Positions 1 through 6,886 of a DNA stretch of 14,686 nucleotides are shown here, piece after piece. Positions within the stretch are counted from its first letter, which is position 1, and every line of letters starts with the position of its first letter. A program made the translations under genes and the position numbers. Origin of the DNA: Actinomycetes bacterium (GTDB lineage Bacteria; Actinomycetota; Coriobacteriia; WRKU01; WQUG01); assembly GCA_031268615.1 (NCBI GenBank), contig JAIRWZ010000121.1:1-14686 (forward strand), given 5' to 3'. The notes under the pieces were generated by a model. The model was given only the letters and a program-made list of their open reading frames with translations, did not search any database and was not told the origin of the DNA.

Positions 1-66
1 GAAGGAGTAAGGTTGTGGTGGGGGCGGGCTTTGTTGGCGCGCTGACAAAAAGAAGGGATTGAGGAA
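1..66 (+). other. Leader of the M42 gene and possible tail of an upstream gene
   Basis: Three frames run into this edge. Frame 1 ends at TGA 43-45, frame 2 at TAA 8-10 and frame 3 at TGA 60-62, so an upstream gene may end here, but the fragment is too short to choose between them. AGAAGG at about 51-56 is a plausible ribosome-binding site about 10 bases before ATG 67. GAGGAA at 61-66 directly abuts the start and is too close to serve. No promoter was recognised. Confidence 0.3.
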
Positions 67-1134
67 ATGGACACAAAACAATTAGCATTTTTGAAGGAAC
101 TGGTGGAGGCGCCATCGCCAAGCGGTTTTGAAGAGCCGGCTGCTGCGGTCTTGCGCGAACATTTGACGGGCGTTGTTGACGAGGTTGAGACTGACGTGTT
201 GGGCAGTGTGCATGGTATCTTGCGGGGCAAGGATGCCGCCGCTCCCAGCGTCATGTTGGCCGGACATATAGATGAAGTCGGACTGATGGTCAGCTACATC
301 ATGCCCGAAGGCTACCTGAGCGCCATGATGATTGGCGGCGTGGACAGTGCCATTTTGCCGGGACTGCGGGTTGATGTCCACACGGCGGACGGCCCTCTGC
401 TGGGAGTGCTGGGGCGCAAGCCGATTCACCTGATTGAGCGCGACGAGCGCGACAAGGTCACCAAGTTAGAGAAACTATTTATTGACGTGGGTCTGCCCGC
501 TGATGAGGTCAAGGCGCGCGTGCGTATTGGCGACCCCGTCACCGTACACGTTGGTTTGGAAGAGTTTGGCGACGATTTGGTGGTTTCACGCGCTCTGGAC
601 GACAAGATGGGCGCTTGGATTTGCGCGCGGGTCGCTGAAGAAGTGAAGGCGGCCGGAGGCGCTGCGGGAGACTTGATTGTGGCCGGTACCATTCAGGAAG
701 AAATCGGGCTGCGTGGTGGTCAGACCTCGGCCTATGCTGCCAACCCGGATATCTTTATCGCGGTGGAAGTGGGACATGCCACCGACTATCCTGATATTGA
801 CAAGCGTAGTTATGGCGAGATGATTGTGGGCAAGGGGCCTTCCTTTGGACGCGGTCCTAACATTAACAAAGAAGTTCTGCGTCGACTGGAAGCCGCGGCA
901 ACGGAGGCTGGCGTTGGCTATCAGTTTAACGCCGAGCCGGGCGCTACGGGTACTGACGCCAACACCGCACAGATTGCGCGCGGAGGGATTGCGACAGCGC
1001 TGGTGTCCATCCCGAACCGCTATATGCACACGCCAACCGAGGTCGTGTCTTTGCGCGATTTGGATGCCTGCGTGAAGATTCTGACGCGCTTTGTGTTGGA
1101 CTTGCAACCGGGGGTGGAGCTGCGCCCGGTGTAG
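67..1134 (+). CDS. M42 family metallopeptidase (glutamyl aminopeptidase / TET-type)
   Basis: Predicted cytoplasmic co-catalytic zinc aminopeptidase of 355 residues, the usual length for M42 enzymes, which trim peptides released by larger proteases and often form dodecameric TET shells. Expected motifs appear in order: an AGHIDEVG segment with metal ligand His67 and Asp69, a SRALDDK segment with bridging Asp178, a QEE pair with Glu211-Glu212 (general base and ligand), and HTPTE with ligand His321 near the C-terminus. The inserted apical-type domain occupies roughly residues 75-165. At the position where most members carry an aspartate ligand ('DVT'), this protein reads AVEVGHATD, placing Glu234 there. 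smpB follows 31 bases after the stop and is probably co-transcribed. Substrate specificity cannot be read from the sequence. The family call is firm; the physiological role is inferred. Confidence 0.93.
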   Translation: MDTKQLAFLKELVEAPSPSGFEEPAAAVLREHLTGVVDEVETDVLGSVHGILRGKDAAAPSVMLAGHIDEVGLMVSYIMPEGYLSAMMIGGVDSAILPGLRVDVHTADGPLLGVLGRKPIHLIERDERDKVTKLEKLFIDVGLPADEVKARVRIGDPVTVHVGLEEFGDDLVVSRALDDKMGAWICARVAEEVKAAGGAAGDLIVAGTIQEEIGLRGGQTSAYAANPDIFIAVEVGHATDYPDIDKRSYGEMIVGKGPSFGRGPNINKEVLRRLEAAATEAGVGYQFNAEPGATGTDANTAQIARGGIATALVSIPNRYMHTPTEVVSLRDLDACVKILTRFVLDLQPGVELRPV

Positions 1135-1165
1135 GGACGAGGAGCGCATACCGGCGCTACTTATT

Positions 1166-1642
1166 ATGGCAGAGAAGAAGCAGCAAACTCGCAAGGCGAT
1201 TGCGGGCAACAAAAAGGCCTACCACGATTACTTTGTGGAAGAGACCTTTGAGGCGGGCATTGTCTTGACGGGTACGGAAGTCAAGTCGATTCGTGACTAT
1301 GGTCTGTCGTTGCGTGAAAGCTATGCGCAGGTCCGCGTGGGGGAAGCCTGGTTGCTGGGGGTTCATATCAAGCCCTACACACAAGGCTCGTACAACAACG
1401 TGGACCCCGATCGACCTCGTAAACTGTTGCTGCATCGGCGTCAAATCCGCTATCTGCATGATAAGACCCAACAGCAGGGACTGACTTTGATACCGACGAA
1501 GCTGTATTTTGCTGGCAACAATAAGGTGAAGGTGGAACTGGCGCTGGCGCGCGGAAAAAAGAACTACGATAAACGGGCGACTATCGCGAAAAAGGATGCA
1601 CAGCGCGATATCGCCCGCGCCTTGAAGGAGCGTTCACGTTAA
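1166..1642 (+). CDS. smpB: SsrA-binding protein SmpB (trans-translation)
   Basis: SmpB binds tmRNA and delivers it to stalled ribosomes, so that the nascent chain is tagged for degradation and the ribosome released. The 158-residue product has the full family layout: N-terminal KKAYHDYFVEETFEAGIVL, the hallmark GTEVKSIR, SLRESYAQV, the HIKPY loop, RKLLLHR, and the basic tail with KKNYDKR and the final KERSR that becomes helical in the decoding centre. The open frame extends upstream to 1091, but that part overlaps the M42 gene. ATG 1166 gives the family's normal N-terminus. A GAGGAG at about 1139-1144 lies some 20 bases upstream, which is distant for a Shine-Dalgarno site, so translation may be coupled to the preceding gene. 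No tmRNA gene was recognised next to it. Confidence 0.97.
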   Translation: MAEKKQQTRKAIAGNKKAYHDYFVEETFEAGIVLTGTEVKSIRDYGLSLRESYAQVRVGEAWLLGVHIKPYTQGSYNNVDPDRPRKLLLHRRQIRYLHDKTQQQGLTLIPTKLYFAGNNKVKVELALARGKKNYDKRATIAKKDAQRDIARALKERSR

Positions 1643-1648
1643 ATAATT

Positions 1649-1681
1649 CCTAGAGGATTTTTGCTGATATCCTTAGGTTTT
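1649..1681 (+). terminator. Weak intrinsic terminator after smpB
   Basis: CCTAGAGGAT (1649-1658) pairs with ATCCTTAGG (1669-1677), giving nine base pairs with one bulged G around a 10-base loop, followed by four T (1678-1681). It lies 7 bases after the smpB stop, where a terminator is expected. The stem is AT-rich and the T-tract short, so efficiency is doubtful. Confidence 0.45.
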
Positions 1682-1753
1682 AAGTTCCCTTAACAGAGAC
1701 TTTTCCAAAAATTTACTTTGCACGCATAAATTTTACCGTGCCTTAACACCCCG
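1679..1753 (+). promoter_or_regulatory. Candidate phosphate-response boxes: 11-bp-phased TT-rich repeats
   Basis: Four hexamers begin exactly 11 bases apart: TTTAAG (1679), TTAACA (1690), TTTTCC (1701) and TTTACT (1712). A second pair, TTTACC (1732) and TTAACA (1743), has the same 11-base period and covers about -50 to -29 relative to the predicted transcription start near 1782. OmpR/PhoB-class regulators, including Bacillus PhoP with TT(A/T/C)ACA units separated by about 5 bases, bind direct repeats of this period, and the downstream operon encodes phosphate uptake. The promoter has no recognisable -35, as expected if an activator is needed. The family of the regulator is inferred, and only two units match TTAACA exactly. 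Confidence 0.4.
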
Positions 1754-1766
1754 CCCTGGTGGGTGT

Positions 1767-1775
1767 TGGTATAGT
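1767..1775 (+). promoter_or_regulatory. Extended -10 promoter of the phosphate operon
   Basis: TG-G-TATAGT is a good extended -10 element, with the hexamer at 1770-1775. Transcription would begin 6-7 bases later, at or next to the A of ATG 1782, so the mRNA would be leaderless. No -35 hexamer stands out 16-18 bases upstream; phased repeats occupy that area instead. Confidence 0.55.
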
Positions 1776-1781
1776 TGCGCT

Positions 1782-2657
1782 ATGAAGATGTTGGGCGACA
1801 TATGTGGCACGATTTCCACCTCTGCCGTGTTACGAAAAAAGCGCACCTATGCTTTGCTTATAGTGTCTTTTGTGGCATTGCTTTCCCTCTCTGTCAGCGG
1901 TTGCCTGGATAAAGAGAAGCTTAAAGTTGCTTATTTAGAAGACCAGGCAAAGCTCGTCAAGCGGGAAGGTCTGGCGCTTGAGGCAAGTCTGGCAAACAGT
2001 GACCTTGCAAAGGAATTCTCCGCCATCTTTGGACAAAGCGAGGATACAAACCTTGAGGTGGCCGGTGTGGACACCGAGATTGCCTTAGACGATGTCGAAA
2101 ACGACGTGGCTGATTGCGCCTTGATAAACATACTGCCCGAAGAAACTCCTGATCCATCACGAGCAATACGTATTGCTCCGGATGGAGTGAAATTTATCGC
2201 CAACCCATCCTCAGAGTATGAGGATTTCAATGATGATGACCTGTATGCTCTCGTGAATGGAGAGGAGGACTACTTTGACGAAACAATTTATTTAGTTGCT
2301 CGTTCAAGTGACAGTCACAGTTGGGGGCTTCTGGAGGAATTTTTTCCCATTCAACCAGAAATCGATGGCATTCTGCAACCGATTACCCGCAATCCACGCT
2401 CCATTGTCGCAGACGATGAGACGGTTCTTGAACGCGTGCTGGCCGATCCTCAAGCAATTGGCATGGTCGCTGCAAACACTGATTGTGGCAAAGCCAAACT
2501 GCTCAGCTACAACGGACTTGCTCCTGATGACAGCGAATTTCCCGGTAACAAACCGTTCGTACTTTATGTTGCTGACCGAAATAACACGCTTGTGGGGGCG
2601 CTACAAGATTTTTTTGCCAGCACGCAAGGAAAACAAGCCCTGGAGGAATATCTCTGA
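1782..2657 (+). CDS. PstS-like lipoprotein lacking the phosphate-binding motif
   Basis: A 291-residue secreted lipoprotein. A basic stretch (RKKR, 18-21) precedes a hydrophobic segment (23-38) and a lipobox VSGC with lipidated Cys41. The mature part follows the order of a phosphate-binding protein and lines up with the PstS encoded next: APDGVKFIANP (132-142) matches ALDGIALIVNP, DLYALVNGEED (153-163) matches the DIFLGKITNW region, and QAIGMV (224-229) matches YAIGYD. The ligand-binding TGSGTR of PstS is replaced by SSDSHS at about 175-180, and the earlier SGAG by DTEI, so phosphate binding as in PstS is unlikely. As first gene of the pst operon it could be an accessory or sensing subunit, or bind a different ligand. 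ATG 1782 is favoured because the -10 box predicts transcription starting there. The lipoprotein call is strong, the fold relation moderate, the function unknown. Confidence 0.75.
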   Translation: MKMLGDICGTISTSAVLRKKRTYALLIVSFVALLSLSVSGCLDKEKLKVAYLEDQAKLVKREGLALEASLANSDLAKEFSAIFGQSEDTNLEVAGVDTEIALDDVENDVADCALINILPEETPDPSRAIRIAPDGVKFIANPSSEYEDFNDDDLYALVNGEEDYFDETIYLVARSSDSHSWGLLEEFFPIQPEIDGILQPITRNPRSIVADDETVLERVLADPQAIGMVAANTDCGKAKLLSYNGLAPDDSEFPGNKPFVLYVADRNNTLVGALQDFFASTQGKQALEEYL

Positions 2658-2699
2658 CACCGACAACAGCTTGGCGTTGGCGCCAGAGGTGATATCAGA
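2653..2699 (+). promoter_or_regulatory. Intercistronic RNA structure before pstS
   Basis: TCTGACACC (2653-2661, covering the upstream stop codon) can pair with GGTG-ata-TCAGA (2688-2699), and inside it TGGCG-TTGG-CGCCA (2672-2685) forms a small perfect hairpin. The structure ends just before the strong pstS ribosome-binding site AAGGAG (2707-2712, 9 bases from ATG 2722). It might adjust pstS expression relative to the lipoprotein gene; no T-run suggests termination. Confidence 0.3.
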
Positions 2700-2721
2700 A
2701 TAAGAAAAGGAGAATACGGTA

Positions 2722-3918
2722 ATGAATGTTTCAAAACGTACCAGAGCGTTTCTCGTGACCAGCGTACTCGCACTATCGCTGCTGACTTCCGCAGTCGCCT
2801 TTGCCGCTCCGGCGAAGAAAATTACGGTCAAGGTCGATAAAATAACCGTAGCAACTGATGTGAAGCCGCTTACATCGGGTAAAACAGCGCTCATTTCGTT
2901 GAAGACTATTGCGAATGGACTGGGGGCTACGACTTCCTGGTCAGCTAAGACCAAAAAAGCAACCATCCAGACAACAGCGGTGAAGCTTGTATTCACCGTA
3001 AATGGCAAGACAAAAACCTATACGGTTAACGGGGTAAAAAAGAGTCTGGCCACCCCCGCGCGTTTGAGCGGCAAGAAAGCCATGATTCCCGCAGACGCTC
3101 TATCGAAGGGTCTAGGTGGTAGCGCCAAATTGAGCGGCAAAACGCTGACCATCAAGTATTTCTCCGGTCTGGGCAATCTGAAGGTGACGGGCTCTTCGAC
3201 GCTTGGTCCGGTTATGCAAAGCGCCGCGAAGAAAACAAATGGTTTCGGTGGCACCAAAGTGACCGTAGGCATTAGTGACTCTGGCGCCGGTATCAAGGAT
3301 ACCATGCAGGGTCTGAACAATTTGGGCATGTCCTCGCGCAAACTGGAACCTGCCAAGGGCGAAAAAGGACTGAAAGCCTATTCGGTTGCCCTGGACGGCA
3401 TTGCGCTTATCGTCAACCCAAAACTGACTGGCGTCAGTGGTTTAACCGAAGCGCAGGCACGCGATATATTCTTAGGCAAGATTACGAACTGGCGTACGGT
3501 TGGCGGTCCCAATAAAGCCATTAAGGTCTATACGCGGGAAACCGGCTCTGGCACACGTTCCAGCCTGCAGGATTTATTGTTGGGCAAGGCGGCTGACGGT
3601 AGCAAAAACGACGTGGTGCGCAGCGCTACTATTTCGAAGTCCTCTACTCTCATCAAGCAGGCAGTGGCCAAAAATACCTATGCCATTGGGTATGACTCCA
3701 TTGGATTTGTCGATAAAACCGTCAAAACGCTTTCCCTGAACAAAATTAAGCCGAGCAAATCGACGGTAAAAAGTGGCAAATACTTGCTGAGTCGCTCGCT
3801 CTTTCTTGTCACCAAGGGTAAAGCAGTGGGCAAAAAAGCTCGTCTGATTGATTATCTGAAGACTGCCTATGCTCAAAGTAATCACGTTTCAAAAACCGGA
3901 TACATTGCCATCCGATAA
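2722..3918 (+). CDS. pstS: Phosphate ABC transporter substrate-binding protein PstS with copper-amine-oxidase-type N-terminal domain
   Basis: Extracellular phosphate receptor of the Pst transporter, 398 residues. Residues 1-28 are a classic signal peptide ending AFA-AP with no lipobox cysteine. Residues about 32-147 resemble the copper amine oxidase N-terminal domain, with VKPLTSGKTALISLKTIA, two beta-rich repeats and the ITVKVD / TLTIKY edges. From about 152 the PstS fold begins: VTGSSTLGP (phosphate-contact GSS/T), SDSGAGIKD, ALDGIALIVNP, DIFLGKITNW, TRETGSGTR (main phosphate-binding loop, 271-279), YAIGYDSIGF and SGKYLLSRSLFLVTKGK. The binding residues look complete, unlike those of the lipoprotein encoded just upstream. 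The protein is very Lys-rich. A strong AAGGAG site sits 9 bases before the start. With no lipid anchor, the extra domain may hold the receptor in the cell wall; that is inference. Confidence 0.93.
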   Translation: MNVSKRTRAFLVTSVLALSLLTSAVAFAAPAKKITVKVDKITVATDVKPLTSGKTALISLKTIANGLGATTSWSAKTKKATIQTTAVKLVFTVNGKTKTYTVNGVKKSLATPARLSGKKAMIPADALSKGLGGSAKLSGKTLTIKYFSGLGNLKVTGSSTLGPVMQSAAKKTNGFGGTKVTVGISDSGAGIKDTMQGLNNLGMSSRKLEPAKGEKGLKAYSVALDGIALIVNPKLTGVSGLTEAQARDIFLGKITNWRTVGGPNKAIKVYTRETGSGTRSSLQDLLLGKAADGSKNDVVRSATISKSSTLIKQAVAKNTYAIGYDSIGFVDKTVKTLSLNKIKPSKSTVKSGKYLLSRSLFLVTKGKAVGKKARLIDYLKTAYAQSNHVSKTGYIAIR

Positions 3919-4981
3919 GCAAAACAACACGCACGTCAGCGTTGAGGGGGCAGACCTTAAGCACGCCCCCTCAACGGCTCTGTCACTTTTCCCTCGTCGT
4001 CGCTCTCACGTGCGCGGGTATCGGGGCAGAGCGTCGGTATGGGATAAGATTCCGGAACTAGTGGTAAAGTCCGCAGCTGCCGTTAGTATCCTCTTCATTT
4101 TATCTATTTTTGTGTTTATAACCATGAAGGCTTGGCCGGTGCTGAAGGCAAGCGGCGTTTCACTTATTACTACGAATGGTTTTGACCAGCAGGTAAATGA
4201 CGCTTTCAACAGCGTTGCGGGGCAGGAAAGCTATCGCTTTGGTTTGCTGGGACTTATTGCCGGCACTGGTTTTACTCTGTCCTTTGCTCTACTGTTTGCA
4301 GCGGTTCTGGGAGTGGCCAGCGCTGTGGTTATTGTCGAACTCTTGCCGACTCCCCTGGCTATTGTGTGTCGTGCGTTGATACGTCTGCTTGCGTCCATTC
4401 CGTCTGTTATATTCGGCTTGCTTGCGGTAATTGCCGTGGTGCCTTTTTTTGCAAGTCTCACCAATGATGCTATGCAGGAACGCTTCGTGGGCCAGTTTCA
4501 GATTACCGGGGATGGACTGGGGGCGTCCGCCGTTGTTCTGCTGTTTATGATTGCGCCAACGGTCGTCTCGCTTTCCATAGATGCTCTGGAGGCGGTTCCG
4601 CAACATTTCAGAGAGGCTGGTTTTGCGTTTGGCCTGTCGCATTTTCGCGTTATTCGCACCATCGTCTTACACAATGCCCGTTCGGGCATTATTGCCAGTA
4701 TCGTTTTGGCTGCGGGGAGGGGTATTGGAGAATCCATTGCCGTCGCTATGGTTTGCGGAGGCCTTGGCATTATCCCTAACCCGGCGCATGGCTTTGTCGC
4801 GCTGGTGACACCGGTGCTTCCCTTGGCTCCGGCCATTATAAATAAAGCTGAAGCTATGAATCGGCCTGCCATTGAAGCGGTGCTGTTCGCCTGTGCGTTT
4901 GTGCTGCTGCTTTCAGGAAGTGGACTTTCTCTTGGGGCGAAGCTGATTGAATCCCGCATGAACAAGGCAGCGGGAATCTGA
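3869..4981 (+). CDS. pstC: Phosphate ABC transporter permease PstC
   Basis: One of the two membrane subunits forming the phosphate channel. Six membrane segments are visible at about 66-87, 127-157, 162-193, 216-235, 272-296 and 335-355 of the 370-residue reading. RLLASIPSVIFGLLAV and the cytoplasmic coupling (EAA) loop EAVPQHFREAGFAFGLSHFR are typical of PstC, followed by AAGRGIGESIAVAM. The start is uncertain. ATG 3869 overlaps pstS by 50 bases, has only a weak upstream GAAG, and puts a perfect hairpin (3941-3975) inside the coding region. GTG 4010 would give 323 residues, beginning just after the hairpin and still leaving a basic cytoplasmic tail before the first membrane segment, but it also lacks a clear ribosome-binding site. 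I keep the ATG but trust the protein only from about residue 48 on. pstA follows after 3 bases. Confidence 0.92.
   Translation: MLKVITFQKPDTLPSDKQNNTHVSVEGADLKHAPSTALSLFPRRRSHVRGYRGRASVWDKIPELVVKSAAAVSILFILSIFVFITMKAWPVLKASGVSLITTNGFDQQVNDAFNSVAGQESYRFGLLGLIAGTGFTLSFALLFAAVLGVASAVVIVELLPTPLAIVCRALIRLLASIPSVIFGLLAVIAVVPFFASLTNDAMQERFVGQFQITGDGLGASAVVLLFMIAPTVVSLSIDALEAVPQHFREAGFAFGLSHFRVIRTIVLHNARSGIIASIVLAAGRGIGESIAVAMVCGGLGIIPNPAHGFVALVTPVLPLAPAIINKAEAMNRPAIEAVLFACAFVLLLSGSGLSLGAKLIESRMNKAAGI
3941..3975 (+). promoter_or_regulatory. Perfect 11-bp stem-loop between pstS and pstC
   Basis: GTTGAGGGGGC (3941-3951) is the exact reverse complement of GCCCCCTCAAC (3965-3975), with a 13-base loop. 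It starts 22 bases after the pstS stop. No long T-run follows, so full termination is unlikely. Such structures often protect the 3' end of an abundant upstream message or partly attenuate transcription, which would fit the high PstS to PstCAB ratio typical of binding-protein operons. It falls inside the long reading frame assigned to pstC. Confidence 0.6.
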
Positions 4982-4984
4982 CTT

Positions 4985-5929
4985 ATGTATCGTGAACGCT
5001 CTCATACCCTGACGAATGGCTTTGGGTATATCGGCATGTGGTTCTCACTGGCGCTCATACTGTGTGTGTGCCTGTTTATAGTAGTCAATGTGTTGAATAT
5101 TGGCGCAGATGTGTTGTCCTGGAAATTTCTGACAACCGAGCCAAACCCTCTGATGATGGAATCTGACCCCGGCGGTATTCTAACTCCGCTCATTGGCAGC
5201 TTTCTACTGACGGCGTTGGGGATAGGCATTGCTTTGCCGCTGGCGCTTTGCACCGCCATTTACCTGCGCTACTATGCGCGCCCAGGATATTTTTCTCTGC
5301 TCATCGTGACGGCCATAGATATTTTGGCAAGTGTGCCAACCATTGTTATTGCCATTGCTGGCCTTGCTATTGCGACGCTGCCGCAACTTTCCTTTTTGTC
5401 AACTCCACTGGTGGGAAATGGTAGCGCCATTGAACATTCTTACGGAAAATCATTTCTGACGGCTGCCTGCGCGATGGCCATTATGGTGCTGCCTTTTATC
5501 ACCAAAGCTATTGATGAATCCTTAAAGACGGTGCCTGAAGACCTCATTGCCGGCTCTCTTGCGCTGGGCGCTTCGAAGTGGCGTACGGTTACCAAAGTTG
5601 CGCTCAAAGTTTCGCGCCCCGGTATCGTGACCGGTGTCATTCTTGGTATGGGACGTATCCTGGGGGACACGGCAATCATTTGGTTATTACTGGGTGGGTC
5701 GTTGGAGATGACGGGAAATCAACCCTGGTTCGCGCCACAAAACTGGCTGTCCACTCTACGCAATAGTGGCTCGACGCTGACTTCCTATATATCTGACACC
5801 TCACCGGTTGGGGAAGGAAATCGCTATGATGTGGCCTTTGGCGCTTCGTTTGTTCTTGTTGTTTTAATCGTTTTGCTGAACGCTGCCGCAGCATTTATTG
5901 GAAACCTCGGCAGACATAAAGCGCGCTGA
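4985..5929 (+). CDS. pstA: Phosphate ABC transporter permease PstA
   Basis: Second membrane subunit of the phosphate channel, 314 residues, normal for PstA. Hydrophobic segments lie near 16-36, 69-94, 103-133, 156-176, 212-236 and 287-307. The segment DPGGILTPLIGSFLLTAL, the DILASVPTIVIAIAGLAI stretch, and the EAA-type coupling loop ETVPEDLIAGSLALGASKWRT (about 179-200) leading into GVILGMGRILGDTAIIWLL are characteristic of the family. The gene starts 3 bases after pstC and pstB begins 24 bases after its stop, so the three are surely co-transcribed. The ribosome-binding site is weak (GCGGGAA), consistent with translational coupling to pstC. Confidence 0.94.
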   Translation: MYRERSHTLTNGFGYIGMWFSLALILCVCLFIVVNVLNIGADVLSWKFLTTEPNPLMMESDPGGILTPLIGSFLLTALGIGIALPLALCTAIYLRYYARPGYFSLLIVTAIDILASVPTIVIAIAGLAIATLPQLSFLSTPLVGNGSAIEHSYGKSFLTAACAMAIMVLPFITKAIDESLKTVPEDLIAGSLALGASKWRTVTKVALKVSRPGIVTGVILGMGRILGDTAIIWLLLGGSLEMTGNQPWFAPQNWLSTLRNSGSTLTSYISDTSPVGEGNRYDVAFGASFVLVVLIVLLNAAAAFIGNLGRHKAR

Positions 5930-5953
5930 AGTTTGAACAGAGAAGGGACAGAG

Positions 5954-6799
5954 ATGACGGGTTTCCTCCATCAGGATGTTTTCTCTCGTGCGCATGTGCC
6001 GGTCACAGATTCCGTACTGGCTCATGCCGCGAATACCCGTGAGGAGGAGGGGGTTGTTATCCGTCAGGGTAACGCATGGTACGCTAAACACCATGCCCTC
6101 AAAGATATAGGCCTTTCGATACTGCCGCGTAGTATCTACGCTTTTATCGGGCCATCAGGTTGCGGAAAAACAACTTTGCTCCGTTGTATTAACCGGCTCA
6201 ATGACCTTGTGCCACGTTTTCGATTCAGCGGCGAGCTTTTGGTAGGAGGACGCGATGTCTACCGTCTCAAGGGGTCACGAGAGCTTGCGCAGTTGCGGCG
6301 TGGTCTCGGCATGGTCTTTCAACAACCAAATCCCTTGCCTCGCACTATCATCGACAATCTAATGCTCCCTTTGAGGGAGTGGTACCACCTCTCGGTGACT
6401 CAGGCACGAGAAAAAGCGCTGGAAAAGCTGGAAGAAGTGGGACTTTTAGCAGAGGTTAAAGACAGTCTGCACAAGAGCGCGTTGACGCTTTCGGGGGGAC
6501 AGCAACAGCGGCTCTGTATCGCCCGCGCCCTTATGCTGGAACCCGACATCCTCCTGCTGGATGAGCCTTGCTCGGCGCTTGACCCTCTTTCGACGGCTAT
6601 CATTGAGGACTTGCTTCTTCGCTTGAAAGACCGCTACACCATCATCATCGTGACGCATAATCTGCAACAGGCGCGCCGCATTTCGGATTACATGGCGCTG
6701 TTCTATCTTGGCGAAGTGGTAGAGGCCGGACCCACCGCCCAGTTAAGCGTCAATCCTCAAACGCAGCGGCTGGCTGACTTTTTGAGTGGCGCCTTCTGA
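5954..6799 (+). CDS. pstB: Phosphate ABC transporter ATP-binding protein PstB
   Basis: ATPase that energises phosphate import through PstC/PstA on the cytoplasmic face, 281 residues. Walker A is GPSGCGKTT (66-74), the Q-loop lies in VFQQPNPLP (121-129), the ABC signature is LSGGQQQR (179-186), Walker B is DILLLDEP (198-205), followed by CSALDPLST, and the switch histidine is in VTHNLQQARRISD (233-245). CINRLNDL after Walker A and NPLP after the Q-loop are PstB features. The frame can open at TTG 5933, but ATG 5954 is preceded by AGAAGGGA at 5941-5948 at good spacing, so I use it. About 40 residues precede the core, slightly more than usual. No phoU follows, although it often closes pst operons. 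Confidence 0.95.
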   Translation: MTGFLHQDVFSRAHVPVTDSVLAHAANTREEEGVVIRQGNAWYAKHHALKDIGLSILPRSIYAFIGPSGCGKTTLLRCINRLNDLVPRFRFSGELLVGGRDVYRLKGSRELAQLRRGLGMVFQQPNPLPRTIIDNLMLPLREWYHLSVTQAREKALEKLEEVGLLAEVKDSLHKSALTLSGGQQQRLCIARALMLEPDILLLDEPCSALDPLSTAIIEDLLLRLKDRYTIIIVTHNLQQARRISDYMALFYLGEVVEAGPTAQLSVNPQTQRLADFLSGAF

Positions 6800-6826
6800 C
6801 ACAGATATACCAATTCAGGTAGGGAC

Positions 6827-6844
6827 CCCCGGTCAAGGCCGGGG
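6827..6844 (+). terminator. GC-rich hairpin after pstB, possible terminator
   Basis: CCCCGG (6827-6832) pairs perfectly with CCGGGG (6839-6844) around a 6-base loop, 27 bases after the pstB stop. The following sequence lacks a T-run, so a rho-independent mechanism is weakly supported; it may instead be a 3' stabilising structure. Confidence 0.35.
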
Positions 6845-6877
6845 CAGACTCAGTACTCACTTATTCTTGAGCTGCTG

Positions 6878-6886
6878 TGGTATCCT
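6878..6886 (+). promoter_or_regulatory. Possible extended -10 promoter for nrdR-dut
   Basis: TG-G-TATCCT gives an extended -10 with hexamer 6881-6886, downstream of the pstB hairpin. The predicted start near 6893 leaves a leader of about 39 bases that contains the nrdR ribosome-binding site. No clear -35 and no NrdR-box palindrome were seen. Confidence 0.35.

Noticed and set aside
586..1212. 208-codon - strand frame opposite the M42 gene
   Set aside because: Opposite a well-supported gene; the translation shows no family features.
1643..1781. tmRNA gene next to smpB
   Set aside because: The spacer is only 139 bases and shows no tRNA-like ends or tag sequence.
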